Shown here piece after piece: positions 27,396-36,734 of a stretch of DNA of 64,000 nt. The DNA lies in the NCBI RefSeq assembly GCF_017848645.1, contig NZ_JAFEIF010000051.1, forward strand, positions 17,591 through 81,590, read 5' to 3'. The notes below the pieces were generated by a model, which did no database searches, was not told the DNA's origin, and saw nothing but the letters and a program-made list of their open reading frames with translations. Each line of letters starts with the position of its first letter. The first letter of the stretch is position 1. This DNA comes from Limnohabitans sp. (GTDB lineage Bacteria; Pseudomonadota; Gammaproteobacteria; Burkholderiales; Burkholderiaceae_C). The position numbers and the translations under genes are program-made.

Positions 27396-27413
27396 GTGAC
27401 AAGGGCGTGACAA
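27396..27413 (-). promoter_or_regulatory. Pho-box-like direct repeat upstream of DUF47-pit
   Basis: On the minus strand TTGTCAC-GCCC-TTGTCAC: two identical 7-mers spaced by four bases, the 7-4-7 arrangement of PhoB half-sites (consensus half-site CTGTCAT). Each 7-mer matches the consensus at five positions. Confidence 0.7.
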
Positions 27414-27458
27414 CGACGAGTTTAACCCTACCAAATACAGGAATTGAGCACCAGCGAC

Positions 27459-27821
27459 TCAGGGACTTCTGAAAATGAAATAAACCGCACCCACCATGCA
27501 CAAAGCGGCCCAAAGGTAGTCCAGTTTGAAAGGCTCTTTGAGGTAAAAACAAGCAAAAGGTACAAAAACACTCAAGGTGATGACCTCTTGCATGATCTTG
27601 AGCTGCGCCACGCTGAATTGCGTGTAACCAATGCGGTTGGCCGGCACCTGGAACATGTATTCGAACAAGGCAATGCCCCAGCTCACCAAGGCCGCGGCGT
27701 ACCAAGGGGCTGTGGCCATGTTGCGCAGGTGGCCATACCAAGCAAAGGTCATGAACACGTTGCTGGCCAGCAAGAGCAAGATGGTCTGCAGGGATATGGG
27801 CAAGTTGATGAGAGAAGTCAT
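27459..27821 (-). CDS. DUF486 (DMT superfamily) small membrane protein
   Basis: A 120-residue protein with four predicted transmembrane helices. NVFMTFAWYGHLRN, WGIALFEYMFQVPANRIGY and QLKIMQEVITLSVFVPF are conserved in DUF486. Its ATG at 27821 follows the folK stop by two bases and is preceded by GGAGG inside folK, so it is translated with folK. Transport substrate is unknown. Confidence 0.85.
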   Translation of the reverse strand: MTSLINLPISLQTILLLLASNVFMTFAWYGHLRNMATAPWYAAALVSWGIALFEYMFQVPANRIGYTQFSVAQLKIMQEVITLSVFVPFACFYLKEPFKLDYLWAALCMVGAVYFIFRSP

Positions 27822-27823
27822 GT

Positions 27824-28303
27824 TCAAGCCTCCGACACACGCTCAATGGCCTGGCCGGCCACACGGGCCATGTCTTCCATGGCCACACGCTGCGGCCACA
27901 CATCGGCCAAGGGGACCAGCACAAAAGCCCTTTCGCGCCAGCGCGGGTGGGGCAGCGTCAGGCGGGGGCTGTGCATGCAGGCATCCCCAAAAAACAGCAG
28001 GTCCAGGTCCAGGCTGCGGGGTGCATTCACGTAGGGGCGCAAACGGCCCGCCTGGTGTTCGATGGCTTGCAAAGCATCCAGCACATCGGGGGCGGTCAAC
28101 CGCGTGTCGATGCGGGCCACTGCGTTGATGAAGTCGGGCCCCTGGGCTTCGTGGGGCGCAGTGCGGTAAAGCGCGGAGCGGCCTGTGACTTCAATCCCGG
28201 GCCAACTGGCCAGTGCCTCAAAGGCCTGCATCACAGCCGCACGGGCATCGCCCAAATTGGCACCCAAGGCCACATAAGCGGTGACAGGGTCTCGCAAAAT
28301 CAC
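27824..28303 (-). CDS. folK: 2-amino-4-hydroxy-6-hydroxymethyldihydropteridine pyrophosphokinase
   Basis: A 159-residue HPPK that pyrophosphorylates the pterin in folate synthesis. AYVALGANLGDARAAV at the N terminus, YRTAPHEAQGPDFINAV, the Mg-binding RSLDLDLLFFGD and LPHPRWRERAFVLVPLADV are canonical. GTG 28303 is the likely start. It lies 23 bases after pcnB in the overlapping operon. Confidence 0.95.
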   Translation of the reverse strand: MILRDPVTAYVALGANLGDARAAVMQAFEALASWPGIEVTGRSALYRTAPHEAQGPDFINAVARIDTRLTAPDVLDALQAIEHQAGRLRPYVNAPRSLDLDLLFFGDACMHSPRLTLPHPRWRERAFVLVPLADVWPQRVAMEDMARVAGQAIERVSEA

Positions 28304-28326
28304 CCCTTGCTGTTCAGCTCACAGAT

Positions 28327-29880
28327 TCAAGCGGCGCTGCCGCCGTCGCCCGCTTGATCGCCTGCAGCACCGGGCTTGCGGCGACGGCGGCGGCGTTTTT
28401 TGGCCGCACCCTCGTCGCTGCCTTCAGCCTCCGCTGCAGGGCGGCTCTCGGCTGGCGCGGGCGCGCCTTCGGGGCGGGGTGCGCGGCGCACGCGCGGCTT
28501 GGCCGCTTGCGAGGCCTGCTGCTCGGCCTTGGCGGCCTGCACCAGGTCTTCGCGCTCTGAATCGCTGGCCATGCTGAACTCTTGCCACCAATCGGCCAGG
28601 CGTTCATCGACTTCGGCGATGTCGGCGCGCAGGCGCAAAAAGTCAAAGCCTGCGCGAAAGCGCGGCTGCTCAACCAGGCCAAACGGCGTGCTGCCCACCC
28701 GCTTTTCAAAGCGCGGCTGCATCATCCAGATCTCGCGCATGTCGGCAGCGAGCTTGCCGCGCCCGGACACATCGCCAATGCGGGCGTCAAACACCTCGTC
28801 GATCGCGTCTTGCAAAGCCGGGTGCGGGTGCTCCTTGCGCGCCAGGCGTTTGGCCCAGCCTTCGCGCACATCGGCCCACAACACACAGGCCAACAAGAAA
28901 CTGGGGGCCACGGGCTTGCCCTCACCCACGCGGCGGTCGGTGTCGGACAAGGCCACTTGCACAAAAGCGCTGTCGGCCCGCTCCACCACCACATCCAGCA
29001 AGGGGTAAATGCCGGTGGCCAAGCCCAGATTTTTCAGCTGCGCAATCGAAGCCAAGGCGTGCCCGGTCTGCAGCAGCTTGAGCATCTCGTCAAACAAGCG
29101 GCTTTGCGGCACATCGGCCAGCAGAGTGGCCGACTGCGTCAGGGGTTTGGCGGTTTTGGCTTCGAGCTTGAAGCCCAGCGGGCTAAGCTTGGCCGCAAAG
29201 CGCACGGCGCGGATGATGCGCACCGGGTCTTCACGGTAGCGCGCCACCGGATCACCAATCATGCGCAGCACGCGCTTTTTCGCATCCTGAATGCCGCCGT
29301 GGTAGTCCACCACGATTTGCGACTCGGGGTCGTAATACATGGCGTTCACGGTGAAGTCGCGGCGCGTGGCGTCTTCGTCTTGAGGGCCCCAGACGTTGTC
29401 ACGCAGCACTCGGCCCGATGAGTCGACCGCGTGCTGCATGCCTTCAAGCTGGCGTTTGCTGGTGCGCTCGTTGCCTTTGACCTGCTCTGCGGCCACGTTG
29501 TCCAGGTGCGCCCGGAAGGTGGAGACCTCAATCACCTCGTTGTCGCGCCCCCGGCCGTACACCACGTGCACGATGCGAAAGCGCCGCCCGATGATGAAAG
29601 CGCGGCGAAACAGGCCCTTGACCTGCTCAGGCGTGGCGTTGGTGGCCACATCAAAATCCTTGGGGCGCAGGCCCAGCAACAGGTCGCGCACCGCACCACC
29701 CACCACATACGCCTCGAATCCGGCCTGCTGCAGGGTGCGCGTGACGTTGATGGCGCGCTCGTCCACCAGGCTCGGGTCGATGCCGTGCACCGATGCGGGC
29801 ACCTCGGTGCGGCGGCCAAAGTGGGGCTTGCTGCTTTTGGGCGTTTTGCCCATCAGCTTGTCGATGAATTGTTTGATCAT
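28327..29880 (-). CDS. pcnB: Poly(A) polymerase I
   Basis: A 517-residue class II nucleotidyltransferase that adds poly(A) tails for RNA decay. YVVGGAVRDLLLGLRPKDFDVATNA holds the catalytic acidic pair, and RRDFTVNAMYYDP and EDPVRIIRAVRFAAKL follow as in PcnB rather than CCA-adding enzymes. The C terminus is a 65-residue basic/Ala-rich tail ending with KKRRRRRRKPGAAG, probably for RNA binding. Its ATG overlaps the stop of the HAD gene (ATGA). Confidence 0.94.
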   Translation of the reverse strand: MIKQFIDKLMGKTPKSSKPHFGRRTEVPASVHGIDPSLVDERAINVTRTLQQAGFEAYVVGGAVRDLLLGLRPKDFDVATNATPEQVKGLFRRAFIIGRRFRIVHVVYGRGRDNEVIEVSTFRAHLDNVAAEQVKGNERTSKRQLEGMQHAVDSSGRVLRDNVWGPQDEDATRRDFTVNAMYYDPESQIVVDYHGGIQDAKKRVLRMIGDPVARYREDPVRIIRAVRFAAKLSPLGFKLEAKTAKPLTQSATLLADVPQSRLFDEMLKLLQTGHALASIAQLKNLGLATGIYPLLDVVVERADSAFVQVALSDTDRRVGEGKPVAPSFLLACVLWADVREGWAKRLARKEHPHPALQDAIDEVFDARIGDVSGRGKLAADMREIWMMQPRFEKRVGSTPFGLVEQPRFRAGFDFLRLRADIAEVDERLADWWQEFSMASDSEREDLVQAAKAEQQASQAAKPRVRRAPRPEGAPAPAESRPAAEAEGSDEGAAKKRRRRRRKPGAAGDQAGDGGSAA

Positions 29881-30545
29881 TCTTGAAAGAGGTCGAGGAT
29901 GCGCCAGCCACGTTCTGTGGCCAGTTGACGCAACCGAGCGTCAGGGTTCGTTGCCACCGGATGGTGGGCTTTTTCCAAAAGCGGCAAGTCGTTCATGGAG
30001 TCCGAATAGAACGTCATCTCCACATCGCTCCAGTCCAGGCCTTTTTGGCCCAACCAATGCGCGACCCGCGTGACTTTACCCTCGCGAAACGACGGGGTGC
30101 CCCGAATCTCGCCGGTGATCCAGCCGCTGGCATCGCGTTCGAGGTCGACCGCGATCAACTCGCTGACACCAAAGGCCTGGGCAATCGGGCGGGTCACAAA
30201 CTCGTTGGTGGCGGTCACGATCATGACCGTGTCCCCCGCGTGCTGGTGCGATCGTACCAGTGCCAGCGCCTCGGGCGTGATGCGCGGACGGATCACTTCG
30301 TCCATGTAACGGGCATGCGCCTGGGCCGCCTCGGCCGCGCCGCGTTCGCGCGCGGCGCGGGTGGCAAAGCGCACATAGTCATGAATGTCCAGCGTGCCCG
30401 CTTGGTAATGGGCATAAAACTCGTCGTTGCGCTGGCTGAACACCGCCGGATCGGTCCAGCCCATTTCGGTCGTGAACACACCCCAGGTGTGGTCAGAGTC
30501 CAGCGGCAGCAAGGTGTGGTCCAAATCGAACAGGGCGAGTTTCAT
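29877..30545 (-). CDS. HAD-IB family phosphatase (SerB-like)
   Basis: A 222-residue HAD hydrolase. Motif I FDLDHTLLPLDSD, motif II IVTATNEF, the lysine in FREGKVTRV and motif III YSDSMNDLPLLE are present, with a helical cap between motifs I and II, as in the SerB/IB group. The phosphorylated substrate is unknown; in Burkholderiales this gene is regularly between hda and pcnB. Four-base overlaps on both sides imply strict co-translation. Confidence 0.88.
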   Translation of the reverse strand: MKLALFDLDHTLLPLDSDHTWGVFTTEMGWTDPAVFSQRNDEFYAHYQAGTLDIHDYVRFATRAARERGAAEAAQAHARYMDEVIRPRITPEALALVRSHQHAGDTVMIVTATNEFVTRPIAQAFGVSELIAVDLERDASGWITGEIRGTPSFREGKVTRVAHWLGQKGLDWSDVEMTFYSDSMNDLPLLEKAHHPVATNPDARLRQLATERGWRILDLFQE

Positions 30546-31228
30546 TCGTTCTCCAGCATCGCGCGCACCAGCGGAATGGTCAGGGCGCGCTGCGTTTGCA
30601 AGGCGTAGTGGTCCAAGTGGTCGAGCAGCTGCATCAGGCTGCCCAAATCACGCGAAAAGCGCTTGAGCATGTAAGACATGACTTCGTCGCTCAAAAACAG
30701 GCCCCGGGCATCGGCCTCCTGGCGCAGCACGGCGCGGCGCTCGGGCTCGTCCAGCACCTGCAGGGCGTCGATGTGGCCCCAGCCCAGGCGGCTGCGCAAA
30801 TCGTCGCGCAGCTTCAGATCGGCCGGGGGCAAAGCCCCTGCGGCCAGGACCCAGCGCGGTGTGCCGCTGCGGGGGGTCAAGGCGTTGACAAACCAGTTGA
30901 AGGCGGTGTGCTGCTGCTCGGCGTTGTACAGGTGCACATCGTCCATCAGCACGGCGGCCCAATCGTCGTTAAACTCAGGCGGGTCCATGCTGTGGGCGTC
31001 CAGCCAGCCCACCTGCGCGCCCTGCTCTTGCAGCGCATGGTGCACCGCATGCAACAAATGGGTTTTGCCCGAGCCGCTCTCGCCCCACAGATAGCTGGGC
31101 ACGGGCGAGCGGCTGGCCGAGGCGGTCCACAAACGCAGGTGGCTCAAGGCGGCCGCGTTGGGACCTGCAAAAAAATTGTCCAGCGTGGGCGTCGAGGCCA
31201 GGCCGATGTCCAAAGCCAGTTGCTTCAT
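30542..31228 (-). CDS. hda: DnaA regulatory inactivator Hda
   Basis: A 228-residue DnaA-like AAA+ protein. It starts with a clamp-binding QLALD-type motif (KQLALDIGL, residues 2-10), has Walker A GESGSGKT at 49-56, Walker B VLMDDVH, and a DnaA domain III end without the DNA-binding domain IV. Bound to the sliding clamp it stimulates DnaA-ATP hydrolysis. The box VI/VII arginine-finger region LRSRLGWG is intact. It overlaps its neighbours by four bases on both sides. Confidence 0.93.
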   Translation of the reverse strand: MKQLALDIGLASTPTLDNFFAGPNAAALSHLRLWTASASRSPVPSYLWGESGSGKTHLLHAVHHALQEQGAQVGWLDAHSMDPPEFNDDWAAVLMDDVHLYNAEQQHTAFNWFVNALTPRSGTPRWVLAAGALPPADLKLRDDLRSRLGWGHIDALQVLDEPERRAVLRQEADARGLFLSDEVMSYMLKRFSRDLGSLMQLLDHLDHYALQTQRALTIPLVRAMLENE

Positions 31229-32340
31229 GCCTGATCGGGCCCTTGTTCCACCGCACCCGAGCCGCTTTTGCGGTACAGATCGCTTTGCAGGTATTGCGCC
31301 CGCAAGCGGCGCAAGCCCACCAGCAAGACCGCACTGGCGGGCAAGGCGATCAACACGCCCACGAAACCCAGCACTTGGCCAAAAGCCATCAAGGCCAAAA
31401 TGACGGCCAACGGGTGCAAGCCAATGCGCTCGCCCACCAGGCGAGGCGTGAGCACAAAGCTCTCAATCAACTGCCCCAGACCGTAGACCAAGGCCACCAT
31501 GAGCAAGGCCTGCGACGGTGCCAACTGCAACAAACCGGCCAAGAGCGCCAGCACCAAACCCAGGCCAAAGCCCAGATAAGGCACAAAGACTGCCAGCCCG
31601 GTGAACACGCCAATGGGAAGCGCCAGGTCCAGACCGAACAAACTCAGTCCCAGCGAATAAAACACAGCCAGCGCCAGCATCACCAGCATTTGTCCGCGCA
31701 GGTACTCACCCAACACCTCGTCGCAGTCGCGCATGAAGTCATCAAATCGTCCGCGCCAGGCCGGTGGCACCAACTCGAGCATGCTGTTGACCAGCCGCGT
31801 CCAGTCGTACAGCATGTAAAACAAGGCCACGGGCACCAGCACCGCATAGCCTGCCACGGCCAGCGCCAAGCTACCGCCCAGCTTGAGCGAGGACATGAGT
31901 GGGGCCCACCAATCCTCGCGGTTGGCGCTCAGGTAAGTCACCAGTTGTTGTTTCAGGTCGGCCAGATCCAGCGAGACATTCAGTCCCAACTGGGCCAACA
32001 AGGGGTTGATGGCATCGCCCAGGCGATCAAGCAGCAAAGGCAATTGCTGCTGCAACAAGGGCCATTCGCGCACCAAAATCGGCACCAGCAACAAAAACAA
32101 ACCCAGCAGGGCCAGCAAGGCCAGCGCCTCCACCAACACCACGGCCAAAGCGCGCGGCAAACGTCCCCCGGCCACGCCCTCGAGCTTGAGCACCAAGGGG
32201 TGCAACACATAGGCCATCACGGCCGCGATCACAAAAGGCGCCAGCACCGGGGCCAGCAGCCAGAAAACCAGCACGGCCGCCAAGGCCACGCCCAGCCAGG
32301 CGGCCAGTCGGGTCATGAAAAAAGGAAGAGGGGCTTGCAT
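31225..32340 (-). CDS. AI-2E family transporter (PerM/YdiK-like)
   Basis: A 371-residue membrane protein with about eight hydrophobic helices. LLAPVLAPFVIAAVMAYVLHPLV at the N terminus, YLRGQMLVMLALAVFYSLGL and VYGLGQLIESFVLTPRLVGERIGLHPLAVI are the family's conserved segments. Members include an autoinducer-2 exporter and Na+/H+ antiporters, so no substrate can be assigned. First gene of the minus-strand run ending at DUF486, divergent from purM. Confidence 0.87.
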   Translation of the reverse strand: MQAPLPFFMTRLAAWLGVALAAVLVFWLLAPVLAPFVIAAVMAYVLHPLVLKLEGVAGGRLPRALAVVLVEALALLALLGLFLLLVPILVREWPLLQQQLPLLLDRLGDAINPLLAQLGLNVSLDLADLKQQLVTYLSANREDWWAPLMSSLKLGGSLALAVAGYAVLVPVALFYMLYDWTRLVNSMLELVPPAWRGRFDDFMRDCDEVLGEYLRGQMLVMLALAVFYSLGLSLFGLDLALPIGVFTGLAVFVPYLGFGLGLVLALLAGLLQLAPSQALLMVALVYGLGQLIESFVLTPRLVGERIGLHPLAVILALMAFGQVLGFVGVLIALPASAVLLVGLRRLRAQYLQSDLYRKSGSGAVEQGPDQA

Positions 32341-32376
32341 GCGGTGTCTTGTTTTGCCAGGGCCTGGCCCGAGCGC

Positions 32377-32405
32377 TCAGGGCTAACCCTTAAAATAAGC
32401 CCTGA
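32377..32405. promoter_or_regulatory. Inverted repeat in the AI-2E transporter / purM divergent promoter region
   Basis: Eight-base arms TCAGGGCT / AGCCCTGA are separated by 13 AT-rich bases (AACCCTTAAAATA). The repeat is centrally placed in the 130-base divergent gap, as an operator would be. Confidence 0.45.
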
Positions 32406-32470
32406 TTTTAGTCTGCCAGCCCGTTTATTGGCCCTCCTTTCTGTTCACACGCCCCATTCGGGCCAAAACC

Positions 32471-33523
32471 ATGACTCAAACCCCTCTTTCCTACAAAGAC
32501 GCCGGCGTCGACATCGTTGCGGGCGACGCGCTGGTCGAGCGCATCAAACCCCTGGCCAAGAAAACCATGCGCGAAGGCGTGCTGGCCGGCATCGGCGGTT
32601 TTGGCGCGCTGTTTGAAGTGCCCAAGCGCTACAAGGAACCCGTGCTGGTCAGCGGCACCGACGGCGTGGGCACCAAACTCAAACTCGCTTTTGAATGGAA
32701 CATGCACGACACTGTGGGCATCGACCTGGTGGCCATGAGCGTGAACGACGTGTTGGTCCAAGGCGCCGAACCCCTGTTTTTCCTCGACTACTTTGCTTGC
32801 GGCAAGCTCGATGTGGACACGGCTGCAGCCGTGGTCGGCGGCATTGCCAAAGGCTGCGAGCTGTCGGGCTGCGCCCTGATCGGCGGCGAAACCGCCGAGA
32901 TGCCCGGCATGTACCCCGCTGGCGAATACGACCTGGCCGGTTTTGCGGTCGGTGCGGTCGAAAAATCAAAAATCCTCACCGGCCAGAACGTGAAAGCCGG
33001 GGACGTGGTGCTGGGCCTGGCTTCGAGCGGCGTGCACTCCAACGGTTTCAGTCTGGTGCGCAAGTGCATCGAGCGCGCGGGTAGCAACGCCCCCGCCACG
33101 CTCGACGGCAAACCCTTCAAGCAAGCGCTGATGGAGCCCACCCGCTTGTATGTCCTCAATGTGCTGGCCGCACTGGCCAAACACCCGAACACGCAAGAAG
33201 CCTCCGGCATCAAAGCACTGGCCCACATCACGGGCGGCGGCTTGCTCGAAAACATTCCCCGCGTGCTGCCCGACGGCTTGGCCGCTCACCTGGAAAAAGG
33301 CAGCTGGCCGCAAACCGAGCTGTTTGCCTGGTTGCAAGCCACCGCGGGCATCGACGACATCGAGATGAACCGCACCTTCAACAACGGCATCGGCATGGTG
33401 GTGGTGGTGGACGCGGGCGAGGCCGAAAGCTGCGCTGCAAGCTTGCGCGCGCTGGGCGAGTCGGTCTACACCATCGGCCGCATCGCACCTCAAGGCGATG
33501 GGGCTCAGGTGGTGGTGGCCTGA
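32471..33523 (+). CDS. purM: Phosphoribosylformylglycinamidine cyclo-ligase (AIR synthetase)
   Basis: A 350-residue PurM, the fifth step of de novo purine synthesis. [43 protein letters not shown], the ATP-binding [27 protein letters not shown] and the C-terminal [16 protein letters not shown] are all conserved, and the length is typical. It is monocistronic. Confidence 0.97.
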   Translation: MTQTPLSYKDAGVDIVAGDALVERIKPLAKKTMREGVLAGIGGFGALFEVPKRYKEPVLVSGTDGVGTKLKLAFEWNMHDTVGIDLVAMSVNDVLVQGAEPLFFLDYFACGKLDVDTAAAVVGGIAKGCELSGCALIGGETAEMPGMYPAGEYDLAGFAVGAVEKSKILTGQNVKAGDVVLGLASSGVHSNGFSLVRKCIERAGSNAPATLDGKPFKQALMEPTRLYVLNVLAALAKHPNTQEASGIKALAHITGGGLLENIPRVLPDGLAAHLEKGSWPQTELFAWLQATAGIDDIEMNRTFNNGIGMVVVVDAGEAESCAASLRALGESVYTIGRIAPQGDGAQVVVA

Positions 33524-33608
33524 TCTTTCAGGCCCTCAGTCTCCATCAGCTGACCTCAAGCAGCAAGCCTGAGGCAGAACGCCTCAAGCAGCCTGCCTGA
33601 GCACCCCA

Positions 33609-34469
33609 TCACAGCGCCGATAGCTCGCTCACCCGGTTGCGCAGGGCCACGGTGTCGGGCCCTGCGGGCACGGCCTCCAGGTACAGCCTCAGGTCCTGCA
33701 AGGCTTCGTGCACATGCCCCAACTCGGCATGCACCAGGCCCCGGTCGCGCCGCTCGGACCACACCTCGGGCAGCAAAATCACCAACCTGTCCAGCACCTG
33801 CAGCATGCGCGGCCAGTCTTCCTGGGAACGGAAAATCTCTTTCAGGTTGCGCAGCATGCGGGCCAGCATGTCGCGGGGCGGGCAGGCTTGCAAGTACAAG
33901 CCCAACGGGGTCTCCCCATCGTCGAGATCGGGCGCAGCGCTCTGGTCTGCGGGGTCACGGTAAGGACTCAGGCGCTCGGACAAACTGTCCAGGCCCAAAG
34001 ACTCGCCCGTGAGCGGGTCCAGCACCACCAGCCCCCCTTCGAGTGCCACTTTGACCAAAAAATGGCCAGGGAAAGAAATGCCGTGCGCCTTCAACTCCAG
34101 CGCCCGGGCCAGCTCCAGCCAGATCACCGCCAGCGAAATCGGGATGCCCCGGCGCGTGCGCAGCACCTCGAAGAGGTAGCTGTTTTCCGGCGCGTAATAG
34201 TCGTTGGCGTTCACCCCAAAGCCCAGGTCTTTGTAGAAGACCTGCGTCAGGATGGCCAGGCGGGTCAGGTCATCGGCCTCGTCGGGCATGCGCGCCGTGA
34301 CCCGTTTGAGCAAGCGTTCCACATCGTCCAGCACCTGCTGCACGTCGATGCTGGGCTCTTCGTCCTGCGCCAAACTGGCGGCCGCCTCCAGCAAAGGGAA
34401 GTGCTCGTCGCTTTGCACCAGGCTGGCGAAGTAGCCCAAAGGGGTCGGGGCAGAAAAAGTCAGCGCCAT
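33609..34469 (-). CDS. SirB1 family transglutaminase-like/TPR protein
   Basis: A 286-residue protein of the SirB1 family. The central segment YYAPENSYLFEVLRTRRGIPISLAVIW, followed by HGISFPGHFLVKV, is the transglutaminase-like core. The C-terminal third contains TPR-like helices (MLRNLKEIFRSQEDWPRMLQVLDRLVILLP, then HEALQDLRLYLEAVP). Start MALTF at 34469 has AAGGAT upstream. It follows murJ by ten bases and is probably co-transcribed. Function is unknown. Confidence 0.85.
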   Translation of the reverse strand: MALTFSAPTPLGYFASLVQSDEHFPLLEAAASLAQDEEPSIDVQQVLDDVERLLKRVTARMPDEADDLTRLAILTQVFYKDLGFGVNANDYYAPENSYLFEVLRTRRGIPISLAVIWLELARALELKAHGISFPGHFLVKVALEGGLVVLDPLTGESLGLDSLSERLSPYRDPADQSAAPDLDDGETPLGLYLQACPPRDMLARMLRNLKEIFRSQEDWPRMLQVLDRLVILLPEVWSERRDRGLVHAELGHVHEALQDLRLYLEAVPAGPDTVALRNRVSELSAL

Positions 34470-34479
34470 GAGAAATCCT

Positions 34480-36045
34480 TCAACGCTTGAGGAAGGCCTT
34501 GAGCCGCAAACCCGTGGCCCACAACACACCAAAATAAAGCAAGGCCGAGCCCGCCAAAACCGCCACCATCCAGCCGATGCGCAGCCAAGCCTCTTGGCGC
34601 ATGGCCACCCAAGGCAAATGGTTCGCCGCGAACCACAGCAAGCCTGTCAACAAGCTTGTGGCCAACAGTACCTGCAAACCAAAACGCCACCAGCCGGGTT
34701 GTGGCTTGTAACTGCCCCTGCGCAACAGACCCACCAGCAGCCACACAGCATTGACCAAAGCCCCCAAACCAATGGACAACGCCAGCCCGGCGTGGGCCAG
34801 ATAAGGCACCAACAGCACGTTGAAAATTTGGGTCAGCACCAGCACCACCACCGCGATGCGCACCGGGGTTCGGATGTCTTGGCTGGCGTAGTAGCCAGGG
34901 GCCAGCACCTTGATGGCGACCAGGCCCAGCAAGCCCACGCCGTAGCCAGTCAGGGCCAAGGTGGTTTGCTGCACATCGCGGTCGGTGAAGGCCCCATAGT
35001 GGTAAAGCACCGACACCAGCGGCTGAGAAAACACCAGCAAAGCTGCCGCACAAGGCAAGGCCAGCAGCAGCACCAGACGCAAGCCCCAGTCGAGCATGGC
35101 GGCATAACGCTCGCTGTCGCCCGTGGCTTTGGCCGCCGCCAGCTGCGGCATCAGCACCACGCCCAGCGCCACACCCAAAATGGCCGTCGGGAACTCCATC
35201 AAACGGTCGGCATAGGTCAACCAGCTGACGCTGCCCGGCGCCAGGTGAGAGGCGATCTGGGTGTTGATGAGCAGGGAAATTTGGGCCACACCCACGCCCA
35301 GCAAAGCCGGGCCCATCAGGCGCAGGATGTTCAAGGTGGCAGGGTTGGTCCAGGCCTTTTTGACGGCGCGGGGCCGCAGGCCCAAACGGGGCAGCAAACC
35401 CAGCCGGGCCAAGGCCGGAATCTGCACCGCCAACTGCAAGACACCGCCCACCATCACACCCACCGGCAAGGCATAGATGGCCTCCACGCCTTGCTTGGCC
35501 AGCCAAGGCGATAAAAACCAAGTGGCTGCGATCACGCTCACATTCAGCAGCACGGGCGTCGCCGCGGGCACGGCAAAACGCTTCCAGGTGTTCAAAATAC
35601 CGGCCGACAAGGCGACCAAGGACATGAAGGCGATGTAGGGGAACATCCAGCGCGTCATGTTCACTGCCGCGCCGTAACCCCGGGCGTCTTGCTGCAAGCC
35701 ACTGGCCAGCGCCCACACCAACCAAGGCGAGGCCAGCACACCCAAAACAGACAAGGCCAGCACCGACCAGGCCAGAGCCGTGGCCACGCTGTCAATCACT
35801 TCCTTGGTGGCCTCGTCGCCATGCTGGGCACGGGTGGCCGCCAGCACCGGCACAAAAGCCTGGCTGAAGGCCCCTTCGGCAAACAGCCGCCGAAACAGGT
35901 TGGGAATTCGAAAGGCCACATTGAAGGCGTCGGTCAAGGCGCTGGCCCCGAACATGGAAGCCATGAGCAGCTCGCGCACCAAACCCGTGACCCGGGAGGC
36001 CAGGGTAAAAATGGACACAACAGAAGCAGATCGGAGGAGGCTCAC
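34480..36045 (-). CDS. murJ: Lipid II flippase MurJ
   Basis: A 521-residue membrane protein of the MOP superfamily with about 14 helices that flips the peptidoglycan precursor lipid II. The start is the GTG at 36045 giving VSLLRSASVVSIFTLASRVTGLVRE, the canonical MurJ N terminus; the frame is open upstream but without homology. NLFRRLFAEGAFSQAFVPV, LDWGLRLVLLLALPCA and the LAPGYYASQDIRTPVRIA segment are family-specific. It is divergent from rpsT. Confidence 0.93.
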   Translation of the reverse strand: MSLLRSASVVSIFTLASRVTGLVRELLMASMFGASALTDAFNVAFRIPNLFRRLFAEGAFSQAFVPVLAATRAQHGDEATKEVIDSVATALAWSVLALSVLGVLASPWLVWALASGLQQDARGYGAAVNMTRWMFPYIAFMSLVALSAGILNTWKRFAVPAATPVLLNVSVIAATWFLSPWLAKQGVEAIYALPVGVMVGGVLQLAVQIPALARLGLLPRLGLRPRAVKKAWTNPATLNILRLMGPALLGVGVAQISLLINTQIASHLAPGSVSWLTYADRLMEFPTAILGVALGVVLMPQLAAAKATGDSERYAAMLDWGLRLVLLLALPCAAALLVFSQPLVSVLYHYGAFTDRDVQQTTLALTGYGVGLLGLVAIKVLAPGYYASQDIRTPVRIAVVVLVLTQIFNVLLVPYLAHAGLALSIGLGALVNAVWLLVGLLRRGSYKPQPGWWRFGLQVLLATSLLTGLLWFAANHLPWVAMRQEAWLRIGWMVAVLAGSALLYFGVLWATGLRLKAFLKR

Positions 36046-36121
36046 AGTGGGCGAGTGTAGCGGCCACTTCCGCGAAGGCTGGCCATGCCATGGCCGCGGG
36101 ACGGATTCAGACGCAGGCCTG

Positions 36122-36172
36122 CCTTGGCGATCTGCCAAGGGAGCCGGATGCCGTTTCAGTGTCTGCTAGAAT
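36122..36172 (+). promoter_or_regulatory. Probable rpsT promoter with upstream inverted repeat
   Basis: TGC-TAGAAT (36164-36172) is an extended -10 element 47 bases before the rpsT ATG; no good -35 is seen. A perfect inverted repeat CCTTGGC-GATCT-GCCAAGG occupies 36122-36140, where it could be an operator. Confidence 0.45.
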
Positions 36173-36218
36173 GACGGGTTCGCTGGACATCATCCTCAGA
36201 CACTGAAAGAACTTATAT

Positions 36219-36521
36219 ATGGCATCCGCTAAACCCAAAAAGAAAAACCCCCGTCTTGCTTCCGGCCGTAAACGCGTCCGCCAAGACGTCAAAATCAACG
36301 CCGCGAACTCTTCGCTGCGCTCCAAATACCGCACAGCTGTGAAGAACGTCGAAAAAGCCGTTGCAGCTGGCGACAAGACCAAAGCCACCGAGTTGTTTGC
36401 CAAGATGCAAACCGTGGTGGACATCATTGCCGACAAGGGCATCTTCCACAAGAACAAGGCTGCTCGTGACAAGAGCCGCCTGAGCGCCAAAGTGAAGACT
36501 TTGGCTCTTGCCGCAGCCTGA
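36219..36521 (+). CDS. rpsT: 30S ribosomal protein S20
   Basis: A 100-residue S20. [22 protein letters not shown] and the helical [17 protein letters not shown] and [16 protein letters not shown] are canonical; the N terminus carries extra lysines as usual in betaproteobacteria. It is monocistronic, divergent from murJ, with a terminator 80 bases downstream. Confidence 0.97.
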   Translation: MASAKPKKKNPRLASGRKRVRQDVKINAANSSLRSKYRTAVKNVEKAVAAGDKTKATELFAKMQTVVDIIADKGIFHKNKAARDKSRLSAKVKTLALAAA

Positions 36522-36600
36522 TCCGCTCCACCAGATCAACAGCCCGGCGAGGTTTTGTCCTCGCTGCCGTTTGAAACGGGTGCGCTGTCCGCGAACACTG

Positions 36601-36632
36601 AACCGCCCTGGTGCAAACCTTGGCGGTTTTTT
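36601..36632 (+). terminator. Terminator after rpsT
   Basis: AACCGCC (36601-36607) pairs with GGCGGTT (36622-36628), then further T residues. Confidence 0.8.
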
Positions 36633-36734
36633 CATGCCCTTTTGTCGGATGGCCGAAGGCCGAGTTGGCGCTTTGCCGAGGCTGCATTGGGACTTGCAGA
36701 GACTGGGTATGGAACTGTTTGGAGCTTTGCGCAG

